From assembly GCA_034687125.1 (NCBI GenBank), contig JAQGBZ010000143.1:62001-126000 (forward strand): a stretch of 64,000 nucleotides of DNA. The letters run 5' to 3'. The notes under the pieces are model-generated. The model ran no database searches and was not told the DNA's origin. It was given only the letters and a program-made list of their open reading frames with translations. The stretch comes from Neelides folsomi. Taxonomy: Eukaryota > Arthropoda > Collembola > Neelipleona > Neelidae. The translations under genes were made by a program, and so were the position numbers. Below, in pieces: positions 51,031 through 63,889 of the stretch. The first letter of the stretch is position 1, and each line of letters starts with the position of its first letter.

Positions 51031-54000
51031 TCACAAATTAACTTCTCATATCTACGCCCGCATCAACACAACAAATGCTTTCTCCAGATCCACCAACATC
51101 CAATAAATGATCCAATTGGAATTAATATGAATCTGATAATTGGCTCAGTATGTTACTCTTATTCACTCACATGAATATTAAATACTTCCGTCCATTAAAT
51201 CATATCATTACATTTGTATTTAAGTATTTTGTTTATCTTTGACTTGAAAATGTTTTAAAAGTCTCATTGAAATTGACAATGTTTTGAAGCCATAAAGAAC
51301 TCAAGCTAAAGAAAGAAATTTACCACGCTAAGAACTTTGTTGTAAACAATGTATGTATACTTGTACATTTTATGCTTATCTGTTTTAACTGTTTTTTTTA
51401 ATTTGCGTGTTGAGCTTTGAAAAATGTTTACATGTTTAAAGTTCAATACTTTGTTTTAACTTTTAATGGTGTAAAACGAAAGTGTTGAAAATTTTAATGT
51501 CAATGAAATAAAACTCAATTTCACATATTGTAAAGTTGATTATATTTTGCTGACAAAGATTTGAATAGTTTAAATAAATGTTGGCCATATTATGTTACAA
51601 ATACAATATATTATATCATGTTAATATACCTATATGATATTAAAGCAATAAATCTTATATTCAAGCTAAAGTTATAACTTGTAAAATTTTATGGTAGGAA
51701 TAGGAGACTATAAATACAAAGTTATCTAAATGTAAGATGAAAAGTGATATTGTAAATTAAAAGAATGATGACATTGTGAAACGTCCTTAGCATTGTGTGT
51801 AAAGGGATCGGAAGGGAAGCGTGTATTTACATAATTAGAGGCGGCCGTGTGAGAGCGTGAGAACGAGATTGTTGATTCGAGGGAAGTTGCCGGTGTGAGG
51901 TTTGAGAGGTAAATGGTCCTTCCTCAATCATCCTCCCTCGGCGGCCTCGGGAGACCAAGGAAGAATGGAGTCCCTACGTGAGAAGCTCAGGCCGGAAAGA
52001 ATATGATTTTAAGGTCCTCTTCTCAAATGGGTCAACAGCCTTGAATTATTTTCAATGCTTTCGTCGTCTGGCTCCACGCTCCAGCATCCCTTCCATCCCG
52101 ACATCTTTATTCTTTCTCTAAATCATCATTCAATGCTTATTATAACAATCATATTTTTTTTATTAATATTATAAGAATTTAATTTACTTTTACTTTACAA
52201 CTAAACTAATGTATGTAAGATCTTACGATACATATGTTAGTACTACATATGTTATTGTACCTGTAATTACTAATTACCTTTATTGTACAGATTCATAGAT
52301 TTAGTATTTGAGAATGAACAACAACCAATAGGAATGATTCAATTCAATTGAAAAAGTCAATTAATTAATTTGATTAGGTGTATTTTAATTGAACTTGATA
52401 TGAGTTGTCAGATGAAAGGTGAAATGTACTTGAAGATATTTACACTCACTTTAGTATTTAATTTCAGTCATTCAATTCAATGCAAATTTTAGTCCCAAAG
52501 CTCCAAAAGTCATTTAGTTCATTTCAATATTTTCCATTCAAAAACAGTGGATTGGAAGGTGTAAATTTACTCCCGTGGTATTACCTACCTCAAGGTTTGT
52601 AATAATAAGTTGATGCAGGTATGAATGATATGTAAAGTATGTACAATGTACAGGTATAGAGGATATGCTGATAGAAGAAAATTTAATCTGTGTATATTAC
52701 ATCTTATTTACATATTGTTGTTAGTAAGTAGCCTAGGTTCAATTTCTTGGATCGTTGACAGGAACGAATGAAGTTCGATGGCATTTTATTTAAGGTTGAA
52801 TGACGAATTTAATTAAATTTTCCCATTTTGTTTAAATATACCTAACTTGTTTAATGGTTAGAACTTTTATTTATTTGCTTAAGAAAACGAATTTAATTTC
52901 ACTCTCCTCATTTCATTCGGAGAAATAGAAAATCTTCACCATTAACAAAATAGGTTGATAGAGATAGATATTATTATACCTGTATACTATGTAGAGTATG
53001 CCAATGATTGCATAATAATAGGAAGCTTTTATGAACCTTCCAGACATCATTCTACATTTACCATTATTATAATTAGTACTTCACTTTCCAACCTGAAATC
53101 ATTTCAGACTTGTCAATGTTGAAAGTTAATAGGCTGAAAATGATGATACTTCAGAGAAAACGTCAATGACCCCCAAAATCCATGATGAATTATTGGAAAC
53201 TCGAGTAAATCCAAAGGTACCTGTATTGGTGATTCCTTCCTGTTAAAGTATACAATTTCAGATATGAATTATTATTAAGTATATTGTAATATTTTACATA
53301 TCTCATATTCACAATGTATAGAATTACAAGAATTTTGATTATTATCTCTTGAAAGAGAATTTCAATGTTGATTAAAAGTTGATAATATCATATTATATTA
53401 TGAATCATGAAAAATTGGTCAAATCACCAGTTTGAGATCAAGTCACAAGATTTCAAAGAAATTGAAAGGCGGATCCATCAGATCAAAAAAAACAATTCAT
53501 GGAATTTCATTGGAGGTAAATAAGGGAAACGTTAGTTTTTAAGGTCACTTTCCCTTTAAAGGCATTAAGCGAATCACATTTGCATATTAAAGTGAGTCAC
53601 AAAGTCAGAATCTTTACAATCCCTCATAATATTTTTCCAGGTGGTGAAACTTTTTGTGAAATCTGTAGATCAAGGAAAACGCACATTCTCAATCAACCGC
53701 TTTCCCACTTTCTGCAATTTCAAGGGGAAAATGTCGGGCAAATGAACATTGTATAAAATAAATAAATTAATATGCAAAAACCAACCTAAAACCAAATCCA
53801 TAATGATTTATTATCAAAAATGAATCATGTTTGATTCGACAATTTCAATTTTTAATAAGAATGACAATGAGTCGGCACTGGATATTGTTGATCTGATCTT
53901 AGATTCTAAGAATCTCTATATGGTTTTTTAACCTTTTGCCGAGATGGAGGATTCTTTTTCGCCAACTCTGCGCCCGTAGAGAGAAAGGAAGGAGGAAGTT

Positions 54001-54324
54001 GACTACGACTACGCCAACTCTCACAGTTTACTCTCTCCGCTATAAAATGAACATCTTCGACTTTTCCCTTCCAACTTCGTCTCAACAACCCTTGAGCAAC
54101 TCCAACGCTTTTCGGTTCGGGAGATTTCGGGGGTGAATAGAAACCCCTTTACTTAATACAATTTCAACAGCTTTACAATTTCTAGATTTCTACTAAAAGT
54201 TAATTAAGTAGTAACATTTGCAAATTTTAAATGAAAATACGTAATATGTATATTATACCATATAAGTAATTATAAATGGATTTAAGATAATTTGATATAA
54301 TTAGTATAAAATCAATATAAAAAC
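51031..54324. other. Intergenic, left of the GPCR gene
   Basis: About 3.3 kb, mostly AT-rich, with a GC-richer block at about 51840-52080 that contains a single Su(H) match (51856-51864). A TATAAAA box in CGCTATAAAATG near 54040 lies about 280 bases upstream of the GPCR start codon on the plus strand and is a candidate promoter for it. No other gene was recognised. Confidence 0.4.
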
Positions 54325-56533
54325 ATGAGTTTTACATCCGAAACTGTTTACGGGGAAGAAAATGTTCTCGTAAGTGGAAATGTGAAGATGATTCAAAATT
54401 CAATTCCACTTTGGCTTCTCCTTTTCTCTTCTGCCATTCTCTGCACGACTTTCGCCATCGGAATTCCATGTGAGATTTATACAATTTATTTTCTCATTCC
54501 TCATTTACACAAACAACGCGTCGTTGGCTGAATTCCTTAAAACAAAATCATTTCATGTAAACTAATTGCATAAGATTTATACAAAAACATTCCATATATT
54601 GTATTCCATATATTCCACACATTGTATTTGACTTTTTCTTTGTTTATTTACTTTTGTTTTCAAAAATGAATTGATCTAAAAAATTTCTCATATAAAATCC
54701 AATATTGTTCAATGGGAGGAAGAGAAAGAAAATAAATACGAGTCTCGGACATTTGACCATGGCATAGGAAAAGATAACTCTTATTGAGGTTTATTAGAAA
54801 ACTGAAAAGTTTGTCAATAAAATGATAATCCGCAAGAGATGATAAAATGTTATACGGAAGGGTCTTTCTTATTATTCCACTCTACGCATTTTGTTCATCT
54901 GACTAAAGTAGGGCAGGATTATATTAGAAATGATTACATTAGAAAACTCATTTTATCAACATACCATTAAGATAGATTTCCTAGTTGTAATATAAGAGTG
55001 AATTTTGTAAATAAAGTGGACGATGCCTATAGATTGTGGAATAAATAGAATAAAAGTAAGTTATCGGGTGGTTTACGTTTCAACCTTATCAGGTCTTTAC
55101 CCATATCCAGCTTCCGCACTTATTTTAAATGCGAATTGAAACATTTTCATTTTCCCCAATTTCATCATTCTAAAATGCTTAGATTCAAATGGACAAACAT
55201 AAAAAAGTAGAACGAGAAATAAAAATGATTTTAAAATAAAATGAGGAAAGTTAAACGCAAAATCTTTTATACCTACTTACTATTTATTAAAGCTAATGTT
55301 AAATTACATTATTTAGTGAATGCAGCAACCGTTGCGATTTTTTGGCGGCGTAAAAAACTTCGTCATCTTGTCAACTTTGTTCTCCTGGTTGATTGTTTAT
55401 CTCACATTGTTTTGTGTCTCGTTTGTCTTCCCATTCAAATTACTTCTGGTGAGCTTTTACTTCGTAAATTTCATATATTTTATACTTTTGTACTGATGGG
55501 CTATCAATTCTTAAAACATCTTAACATGTGTTGAATTTGCAGTATGGACGGATTCATTCACTGACCTTTCCCTACCTGATCTTCGTTCCTTTCTTTATCC
55601 ACTTCAACAAGTTGTTGGGGATTTTGTCAATTTACAAGGAATCCTTTTAGCTGTCTCAATTGCCATTCTCCGATACAGGTATTTGAAATTTTCAACCATG
55701 GTTAATGATTAGCATTCAAATAATGTAAAGTTGAGAGCATCTGTATTTAATGTACATAATATGTAAGTATATGGCATAACGTTATTTCTTGTAGACGCCT
55801 CTGTTGGAAAAAGAAAGATAAATTTTGTGCACAAAATGCCTTCAAATGGACCTTCACAAGTGTGATCATTTCAATGGCAATTGCATTTATCCGCTTATGG
55901 TCCATTTACTTAAGTTGGCCGAAAAGATTAGAAATGTTCATATTTGTGACCAAAATGGCTCTGATCACCAGTTCGGTAAGTAAATTAATTTAATCCAACT
56001 ATCTGTATTTACATATGTCTATCAAACAAAAGTGATTATTCCCATTGAAGTTTAATTAAATCCAATTCAATTTATAAACTGCCCTTCAATATCAATGTGT
56101 GTAATTGGGAGCAGACGTTCATTTTTCATTTTTCTTTGAGGTGTTCGTGGTCGTGTTTTGCTACTTTGGAATTTCAAAGAGAGTTTGGCAGAACGCCGCC
56201 CGTCAAGATCGTCTCCAACAGAAGAAGCGGCACGAGGTTCACTTACGGGCCACGATCCACTCCTGTGTCCAAATCCTCTTGTTCCTCACCACATTTGCCC
56301 CTCACGTGTACGAGGAAACAGTTGGGGCGTTGGGGCTCTTCGATGGATTGGCACGAGGGAAACACTCGCGCCAGTTACCAGACTCGCTCTTGTCGAAGGT
56401 TCTCAACTACGCCTTCCTCGCACTCGGGTTCGTTCTCTCGATTATTCACTTTAAAGGAAATTTAATTGGTGGTTTGTTGAATACCCATAATAATACTAAG
56501 TATCATCACTGTGTACTATATAGTAGATGTTAG
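54325..56533 (+). CDS. Divergent rhodopsin-like (class A) GPCR, orphan
   Basis: Five exons: 54325-54469, 55326-55448, 55543-55678, 55795-55975 and 56141-56533. They join in phase for 325 residues with seven hydrophobic segments. The last junction uses the acceptor ctttgag at 56140; the nearer gcag at 56114 would break the frame. Class A layout is visible: TM1, loop WRRKKLR, TM2 (NFVLLVDCLSHIVLCL), TM3 ending ILRYRRLCW, TM4, TM5 (VFVVVFCYFGISKRVWQ), a basic third loop, TM6 (CVQILLFLTTFAPHVYEE) and TM7 (LNYAFLALGFVLSIIHF). Hallmarks are changed: the Asp of TM2 is His75, the Asp/Glu of the DRY motif is Leu132, Trp of the TM6 CWxP motif is Phe, and NPxxY is absent from TM7. The extracellular N-terminus is short (about 26 residues). 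The ligand is unknown. The frame is intact, so it looks like a functional but fast-diverging receptor. Confidence 0.75.
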
Positions 56534-56866
56534 ATAAGTATTAGATAATGAATCTACAAAGGTCTTTTACCCCAACTCTGTATTCTACGAGTAAATTGCT
56601 CTCACACTCGTACAGCGCATATTAAATCCACAATCTTGTTAAATCTATTTAATTAATTGGAATCTTTTCCGGTCTCTTTGTCTATAAATACCAAATAATT
56701 AGTACCACGATGAACAAGTGGTGAGATATAATGGCATAATATATTTTGCATTCATCATTTTAATACTACAGATATTTCATACATTCATTCATAGAAGATT
56801 TCATACATCAAATATATTGATCCTTATGAAAAACAACAATATATAGACTACACTATGTACAGATAC
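56534..56866. other. 3' flank of the GPCR gene
   Basis: About 330 bases of AT-rich sequence that should contain the 3' UTR of the receptor gene. No clear feature was seen apart from its position before the ACCCG element. Confidence 0.4.
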
Positions 56867-56880
56867 ATACGTATTATTAT

Positions 56881-57061
56881 GGTTCCATTCGGGTAAGCTT
56901 TTCCCCACCCGTACCCGAACCCGACCCGACATATCGGGTCGGGTATAATGCATAACCGTACCCGATGAAATCTTAACGGGTCGGGTAAATACCAAACCCG
57001 GCCGGACCCGACCCGACCCGCACCCGATGCTTACCCGAAACTCGGGTACCCGAACCGAACC
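56881..57061. mobile_element. Short palindromic ACCCG-rich element, MITE-like
   Basis: About 181 bases of GC-rich sequence made largely of ACCCG/CGGGT units in both orientations. It has terminal inverted repeats: GGTTCCATTCGGGTA at the left and the complement of GGTTCGGTTCGGGTA at the right (13 of 15 equal). A perfect 11-base inner pair (TTCGGGTAAGC and GCTTACCCGAA) and a nearly palindromic centre (CCCGACCCGACATATCGGGT) are also present. It is flanked on both sides by the identical 15-mer CATACGTATTATTAT (56866-56880 and 57061-57075), which looks like a target site duplication. The length of that duplication is long for most DNA transposons, so the family is unknown. It has no coding capacity. 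Confidence 0.7.
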
Positions 57062-57075
57062 ATACGTATTATTAT

Positions 57076-58251
57076 ACCTGTATAAAAGTAGGAAATATTA
57101 ATTACACATCCTGGACGCTTAATTGAAATACAAAGTTTTTATTTATTATGATGTACAACATTAAATGATAATATAAATCATATCAATTACAATAATTTCT
57201 TCTTGCTCAAAAACTGGCAACTTGTACAATATTAAAGTTAATGTTACTTTTATTATTAAAGTTCTTTTATTTGAGATTCGGGCGTGAATAAACCCAAAAA
57301 GGCCGTATAATGAAATATCACATGAAAGTGCATTGAAAAAAAATGAGAAAAATGTGATTAATTTAAATTGAATCCCCATTTAAATTGAATTTACGAGAAA
57401 GCGGGCGAAGGAGGACGATGGGTTTAGAATCTGGCAATATTCCAATTGGAGCATGGAGAAAGTACTCCGTGCATGATCTTGTAATCTTCCCCAAACTAAC
57501 AAGCCCCGATCTGTTGGTGAGAAAAGACTTTTTAATCTCCCGGTCGGAGCATTCATCTGTGCATGAACTCTCTTTTTCCGAGTAATCTTTAAATGAAAGT
57601 AATTTTTCTTTGGTAATTAGGCCATGCCTTCATTTCCAGCTTTTTCTTTCCGGGACATCACTTCAGCAATTTAAAAATCCTTTGAAATTTCCTACTCCTC
57701 AACCATTATAATTACAGATTATTTCTCATGATCTTTTAACCCAATTTACTCTTGTAGAACCAACCTCATAAAATTCCATAATGCTCAAAAAATTAAAGTC
57801 CATTACAAATAAGAACAATTCCATTATTTATTTCCTCAATTCGCTTGCCAAGTTCCACTTTCTCCTCTTTCCCACATTTACAAAAACCTTCACATGTTGA
57901 TCCTTTTAAATTCTTATCCAAGTTCCTTTGTTTAAAATGAGCAAAACAAACACCATTTTGGGCATATGTAAAAGTGCAATGGCCTTCTTGAAAGTCTCTT
58001 ACACAATAAGTATGATATAATATTCTGAGATTATAAGGATTTCATTGCACGAATTTCCATACAAATGCTCTTTTATTTCCCATAAATTTTAAATACTCAA
58101 TGATTCTTTATAGGGAAATAAAACTTCATTTTTATTAAGGTTCTTGCATCCTACTTTAAAATTCAATGCGCATAGAAAATGTGTGCATTACAGGGTTCAC
58201 CGTTCTATCATCCAAATGCATATTTTGACATTTTCACTTTTATTTCCTCAG
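57076..58251. other. Intergenic, no supported gene
   Basis: About 1.2 kb, AT-rich, with a small island at 57390-57560. There an ATG frame (MGLESGNIPIGAWRKYSVHD) runs 33 codons to a donor-like TTG|GTGAGA at 57516. No partner exon that continues it sensibly was found. Confidence 0.35.
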
Positions 58252-58825
58252 GACTCCATTGGCCTACATTGCATCTTGCCACGGTTTCCGGGAGCAATTC
58301 CAAAATCTCCTCAACAACATCCTCCCATTTACTTCCTCCATCTCCTCCGAATCGCGTCCTAGCATTTCCATGCCTCAGCGGATCATCCCTCACCCGCCAC
58401 TCACCCACTCCATTTCTTTGAATTTTGGGAAGAGTCCGGAATACGCCGTTTTAAATAAAGCAAAAAATCCTCAACAAATCTTCACCTCCTGTCAGCTCGA
58501 CCACAACGTGAACAACTCTCGGCCACAACGACCCTCGTTAATGTCCGAAGACGCGAACGAAGCCGTTGGGAGTCATGAGAAATTAGTGGCCAAAGACTCG
58601 ACCCAAATTCTCAAAGAGCTGAGCGAACGGGGAAAGAGGAGACGAGTGGAGCGTGGATTCGAAGAAAGCCCTTTCCATTACAACACTCCTGAGAGATCCA
58701 ATTCGAATCAACAGTCGAAGACTGAAACTGCGAGTGGAGGAAATCTGGGACGATTTTCCTTTCCCCTCCTCCTCTCCTTCCTCATGGACGAGAAGGAGAA
58801 GGAACAGCTCGGGGAACGCGTTTGA
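58252..58825 (+). CDS. Hypothetical open exon, about 190 codons, unknown
   Basis: After an acceptor-like tttatttcctcag (ending at 58251) a frame stays open to a TGA at 58823-58825. Internal Met codons lie at the start of MPQRIIPHPPLTHS and MSEDANEAVGSHEK. The product is hydrophilic and rich in Ser, Asn, Gln and Arg, with a basic cluster (ERGKRRRVERG) that could be a nuclear signal. It has no recognisable domain and no signal peptide. The stretch is GC-richer than its flanks, and other frames are partly open too. It could be a real exon of an unknown plus-strand gene, part of the 5' leader of the BMP gene about 800 bases further on, or chance. Confidence 0.25.
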
Positions 58826-59618
58826 ATTTATCAATGGGCTCTAAAGGTGTGAATGGGAAAATCTCATAAACTTCATCAATTCTCGCCACTCCTCTTAGGC
58901 ACAATGTGCGAAAACACCATGCTAGAAATTGAATACATTAAGGAAATAACCACCACCTGTATAAGGTTTTGGAATATCGTTATATTAAATATTCAACAAC
59001 GTCGCACCTTGGACCTATGTATTTTTGGCAATGTGCTAATGGGATATGTAGGAACAATATTGTATCATGTAATGTAATATCTTTATATTCTTATGTATAT
59101 TCTTGAATACTCTTAAATAATATTCTAAGCTCATGATTCTAAAAATCCAATTGTACGTGTAGTAGAACATGCATTTTTAAGAAAAAGAACAAAGCATGGA
59201 GTATTTATATAGTGCTATAGATAAATGTAAGGAGGTAAAAAAGATGTAAGGTCTTACGAGTCCTTTTTCAATTTAAGTGGCTGTAAATGGCCTAATACCC
59301 TTATAATCCCAAATAGTGGATGTTATTAAATTGAAGACATTTGGTCTATATGTACAGAATATACAGTATATGTACCATATATCAAGCTCATATTTTGTAC
59401 AAGCTGAGGGGTTGTTTTTGAGAGGGCCGAAGAAATGAAGATATTTACTTATTGGACTGTTGGTGGGCTAATGATGAAAAAGGAATGCGTGCCCTCGAGA
59501 CAAAGAGGCTCTCAATGTGTCCTTCCCTATCTCCCAAATGGAGAACCCACGCAAAGGGAGTGCTCACCTGTACACTTCTCCTAATGGGAGTGAGATATGC
59601 GAGGCCTGAAGATGCGCC
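58826..59618 (+). promoter_or_regulatory. Upstream region / 5' leader of the BMP gene
   Basis: About 800 bases before the ligand start codon. The last 150 bases are GC-richer and contain an upstream frame (from ATGATGAAAAAGG near 59472 to a TAA about 110 bases later) that would precede the main start if transcribed. TATA-like stretches near 59200 are not distinctive in this AT-rich sequence. The transcription start cannot be placed. Confidence 0.35.
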
Positions 59619-62168
59619 ATGGAAGGCATTAGGGAAGGTCTTCTCAGTCTCCTCCGAACCTCCCAAATGACCTTACTGGTCCTCCTCTGTCTGGTCGCGG
59701 CGGCCGCGGCGGGGAAAACCCCCAGTGGGCTCTACACCGACGACGGCCATGGCCACACCATCCTCACACAAAGGTTTTCCAAGAGGGACGTGAGGGAAAT
59801 CTCCTTCGACATCCTCTCCATCATGGGGCTCCATCACCGGCCACATCCCCACCTGGTTGAAGACAAATCCCCGGCCTCGGCCTTCCTCAAAGAAGTCTAC
59901 AATTCGCTCCTCTTCCCTCCCGGGGACTCGGCGGCCCAAAACGTGGATCTGAGCAATGGGAGAACTGGGAGGAAAACAAGTTGGGTAAATGAGAAACCTT
60001 CCAATTTAACACACAGCCAGTTCAATGTGGATCAAAAAGAAGTTGAGGCAATTCTTCAGGCTGATTCAATTGTCAGTTTTGCCAATCGAGGTAAAATGAA
60101 ATTTTTAATTATAATAACATTTACCTTTTTAATACTATCTAATTACTAATTAACTAATGACATAAACGTTAAATGTTAACAATACAATATAAATAACAAT
60201 ATACCAATATCAGGTAAAATGAATGGAACATAAATAAGAAAAAAATAACTAATTTTTGTATTTTTGTTCAGGTCATAAATTCTCGTCGGATTTGAAAGAC
60301 TACGAGGATGAAAAACAATTTTGGTTCGACGTTTCTGAAGTCTCTGATCTCGATTTGGTCCTCGGAGCTGAACTCCGTCTTTGGAAGAAAGCATTAAAGG
60401 ATGAGGATTATTACGAGGATTACAATTACAATTATGATGTTGACAAGAGCCAAGTTCTCAGCATTTCGGCAAGGCAAATAATTCCCGGAAAGACCAAAGG
60501 GTAAGTTTTTATTATCCAAATGAATATTCATAATATTTCATTTAAATATACAGACCATAAACTATCTGTAATACAAAATGTTAATGGTGGTGTAATAAAT
60601 GAAAATGCTTTTATTCTAATCTGATACAAAGTATACAAAGGCTCAGGATTTGATACAAAATGAGTTGGGAACATTTAAATGCAATTTTAAAAGTATGTCA
60701 ATCTATTTGGTGAACAAAATTCACTTTGTTGTTTAAGTTTATTCCGGGAGGGAATCTCCGTTTAAGAATTACATGGATGAAGAACATCTTTGCATTTCCA
60801 TTCTTTGAAGATCCCACTAACGTACAAGTTGTATCCCCTTAAGTCTACATTGTAGGTAGAACAAAGCGGGTTGAGAATGTGATTAAAACACGGAAGAATA
60901 CCTAACTTGTTTACAAATCCATTTGATCCGAATTACAAATTTAAATAAACCCACGGGTTTCTTGACCCTATATTATTTTTATTACTTTTTACCTATTCAT
61001 TTAGATCAAAGCGTACGAAAGTTTTCCTAAATGTTTTTTTTGAAAATTTCATTAATTTCATATTTGAAACATTTAGAAATTTTATATCCTTAATTGATAT
61101 TCTGTATAATTAAAGATACTTCCAATAATACTTATAACATACATGTATGTATGTAAGTGTAGTACTATAATTAATATGTAGTACACATTATGTAGTATGA
61201 ATATGAGGTAAATATAGGCATAATTAAAAAGGGTTCAAGGAAAAAGTTTTTTAAAAAATTATCAAAAAGGCTGATTGAACACATTTGTACATTACCTACT
61301 TAAGTATAATGAACATAAACAAAATCTTTGAACTATCCTTAATGAAAAATAAATAATTGCCCCTTTGTTCTTTCTAGAAGTTTTGATTTCTTGGAAGAAG
61401 ACGAAGTAATAACTGGAAAATGGGAACAAGGATGGTTGAGGCTCAATGTGACCAACGCTTTTCGTTCCTGGATTGTGAGAGGAGAAGAAAACATGGGACT
61501 TGTCATTTCGACAAAAACGGCTGAGTCAGGTAAAGACATTCACCCAAATGTTTCAAACATATTTCCAAATAGCTTCCTTCACTATAAAATATAAGTTCAT
61601 GGAGTTCAAATGAATGTTATTTTCAGGTAACGAAATTCCAATTTCTGAAACCGGACTTGCCACAGCGTTGGACAAAGAAAGCATCCAGCCATTTCTTGTC
61701 GCTTTTCTCAAAGCAGCCGAAGGAAGCACCGGACGAGTTCCGCCACCCAAACGCCCTCCACGTCGTTCCAAGCGAGAAACGGAAACAGAAAGGAAGAAGA
61801 AAGGAAAGGGCAATCGAAGACATCAAGAATTCGTGGACATTTTGGAACGTACTCGTAGTTGTCAAATGGGAATGCTGTATGTCAATTTCGAAGACTTGGG
61901 ATGGAAGGATTGGGTAATTGCTCCCGATGGATTCATTGCCTATTATTGCCACGGGGAGTGCAGCTTCCCCCTCACAGCAGCTATGAATGCCACGAACCAC
62001 GCCATTGTCTCCACCCTGGTTCACACTTACTACCCGCTTGAGTACCCAAAGCCCTCGTGCTCTCCGGTAAAACTCGGATCCATATCAATGCTCTATTATG
62101 ACGACAATTCAAACGTCACGGTCAAGAAATACAAAGATATGGTCATAAAAAGTTGCGGTTGTAAATGA
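59619..62168 (+). CDS. gbb: BMP5/6/7/8 (glass bottom boat)-type TGF-beta ligand lacking the interchain cysteine
   Basis: Four exons: 59619-60090, 60272-60500, 61378-61529 and 61627-62168. They join in phase for 464 residues. A second ATG at 59667 begins an ideal signal peptide (MTLLVLLCLVAAAAAG) and may be the true start. The prodomain contains EISFDILSIMGLHHRPHPH, typical of BMP5-8, and LGAELRLWKKA. A furin site RSKR (331-334) releases a mature chain of 130 residues. The mature domain reads LYVNFEDLGWKDWVIAPDGF, YYCHGECSFPL and MNATNHAIVSTLVH, ending CGCK, which is clearly the BMP5-8 class. Six of the seven family cysteines are present. The usual KPCCAP is KPSCSP, so the interchain disulfide cysteine is Ser428. 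Ligands signal through type I/II receptors and Smads. An AATAAA at 62279-62284 is the likely poly(A) signal. Confidence 0.93.
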
Positions 62169-63889
62169 AACCCTTTCTTCTATACAAACTTGCAAGAAAC
62201 TTTAAATTGACCAATTAATTCTATTAATGTCAATTTCTTAAAAATTATCCCAATGTGAAACTGTGAAAGGATTCCAAAAATAAATAAATATATTTACATT
62301 AGTTTGTAACTTCTTATACCTAATCTACAATCTTAACTCTTTATTTATCTTTATTGATAAAAGTATTCTTTCCTTGTAATACTACTATTGTACTTAATAT
62401 TAAAAACTATCTGAATGTAATTACACAATACAATTGTAGTAAAATTAAAATATGTGTATAAAATATTTAATTTACATTCATAATATTAAGAAAAATGCTA
62501 CTTGATATTGAGTGTTTAGAAGTTGGCAGTTATATAACTTTTAGGTATATTGACTTTACTAACTAAATACCAAATCATGTATTCTTATGATTTCAAATTG
62601 TGTTGTGACTGTAAAAGTGATTTTATAAATATAGTTAATTATATAGATTTTTACATAGAATTAAACTGAAGTACTCATTAAAATTAGTAAGCATTTAAAA
62701 TTACTTAATCTTAATAGCGACTATAATGTGAAATAATTAAAATAACTAATAACTGAGGAAGTTGATCTGAAAAGGCTGAAAAACCTTAAATGATAAATCG
62801 TAGGAAGAAGCTTGGCTGAAATGAAATGAAACTTTATAACGAAACGTGAAACAGACTGTAATGTTGAAAAGGAAGAGGCTATTTGAGTAATTTTATAAAC
62901 TCAAACTTTAATGTTCAATTGAAGTTATTTGAGATTAATGATACTATAATATTATTACATATATAATATTAAGTATGTAGCTATCTATCTTATAAAAATA
63001 ATAATGCATACTTTTGGTAATTATGTAATAAACTACTTAATTATTAAATATTCTAATTAATCATAAATTCGTTTTATAACGCATTTGTGCTAAGGCTAAC
63101 AATCAATGCTTCAGCTACCTTTATAAAGTACAGGTATGTATTGTAAATACTTAGTATAAGTATAATGAAAATAATGATTATAAGATTATCTACAGATACA
63201 TTATGAAATTTTTTACTAATGTTTTCTATCGATTAACATTTTCAATAAATTGTTATAACGTAAAAATAAAATTTTAAAAAACAACAACACATCTAAATTT
63301 CATTTTGCATTAATATTCTGATGGCTTCATACAGTTATGAATCTATAATAAAAATAATTGGATATGATTGATTTTCAATTTTGATTGTCTTGTATTTAAA
63401 GTTCATTGAGTATGTAAGTGATCAATATAAATGGACACTTGGTTTCAAATCCTGAATGACACATTTATTGAAGGATTGCCTTGGGTGGGGTTTACAAATA
63501 AAGGAACCACTTGTTCCTTTTTCAATCACACCATTCACACATGTTTTTTACCATTTGTAAAAGAGCCAATTGAAAATCACTTGAAAACCCAATTGATTGA
63601 ACACCCCAATTCCATTTCATCCGTCAATGAATTAAACTCATCGATCAATTGAAGCGAAAAAGGCAAATAACATATGAACTAATGTTGGAATAAATAATGT
63701 AAAAATAAATAATTTAATATATCTGTAAATGTAAATACGACCATAGCTAGCACCACAAGATATTTACTATACGGATAAAAGTTATATAAATGGCATACCC
63801 ATTCTAAAATATCAAGTACAATATTAGTATTTGTATTTTCTCGTTTTCCAGTTGTCAAACGAAGGATTTTTAACATGTTCAATTTTTAC
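62169..63889. other. 3' flank of the BMP gene, no gene seen
   Basis: About 1.7 kb, strongly AT-rich. The first 120 bases are 3' UTR. A plus-strand ATG frame at 63431-63652 (73 codons, starting MDTWFQILNDTFIEGLPWVG) is the only open stretch that looks protein-like, but it has no splice or homology support and may be chance. Confidence 0.4.

Noticed and set aside
54048-54136. Short frame ending NAFRFGRFRG that recalls an FMRFamide-like peptide with an amidation site
   Set aside because: Only 29 codons, no signal peptide, single copy, and it overlaps a TATA-like box; the resemblance is probably accidental.
56114-56465. Alternative GPCR last exon using the gcag acceptor at 56114
   Set aside because: It puts the exon out of frame and loses TM5-TM7; the acceptor at 56140 keeps the phase and membrane segments.
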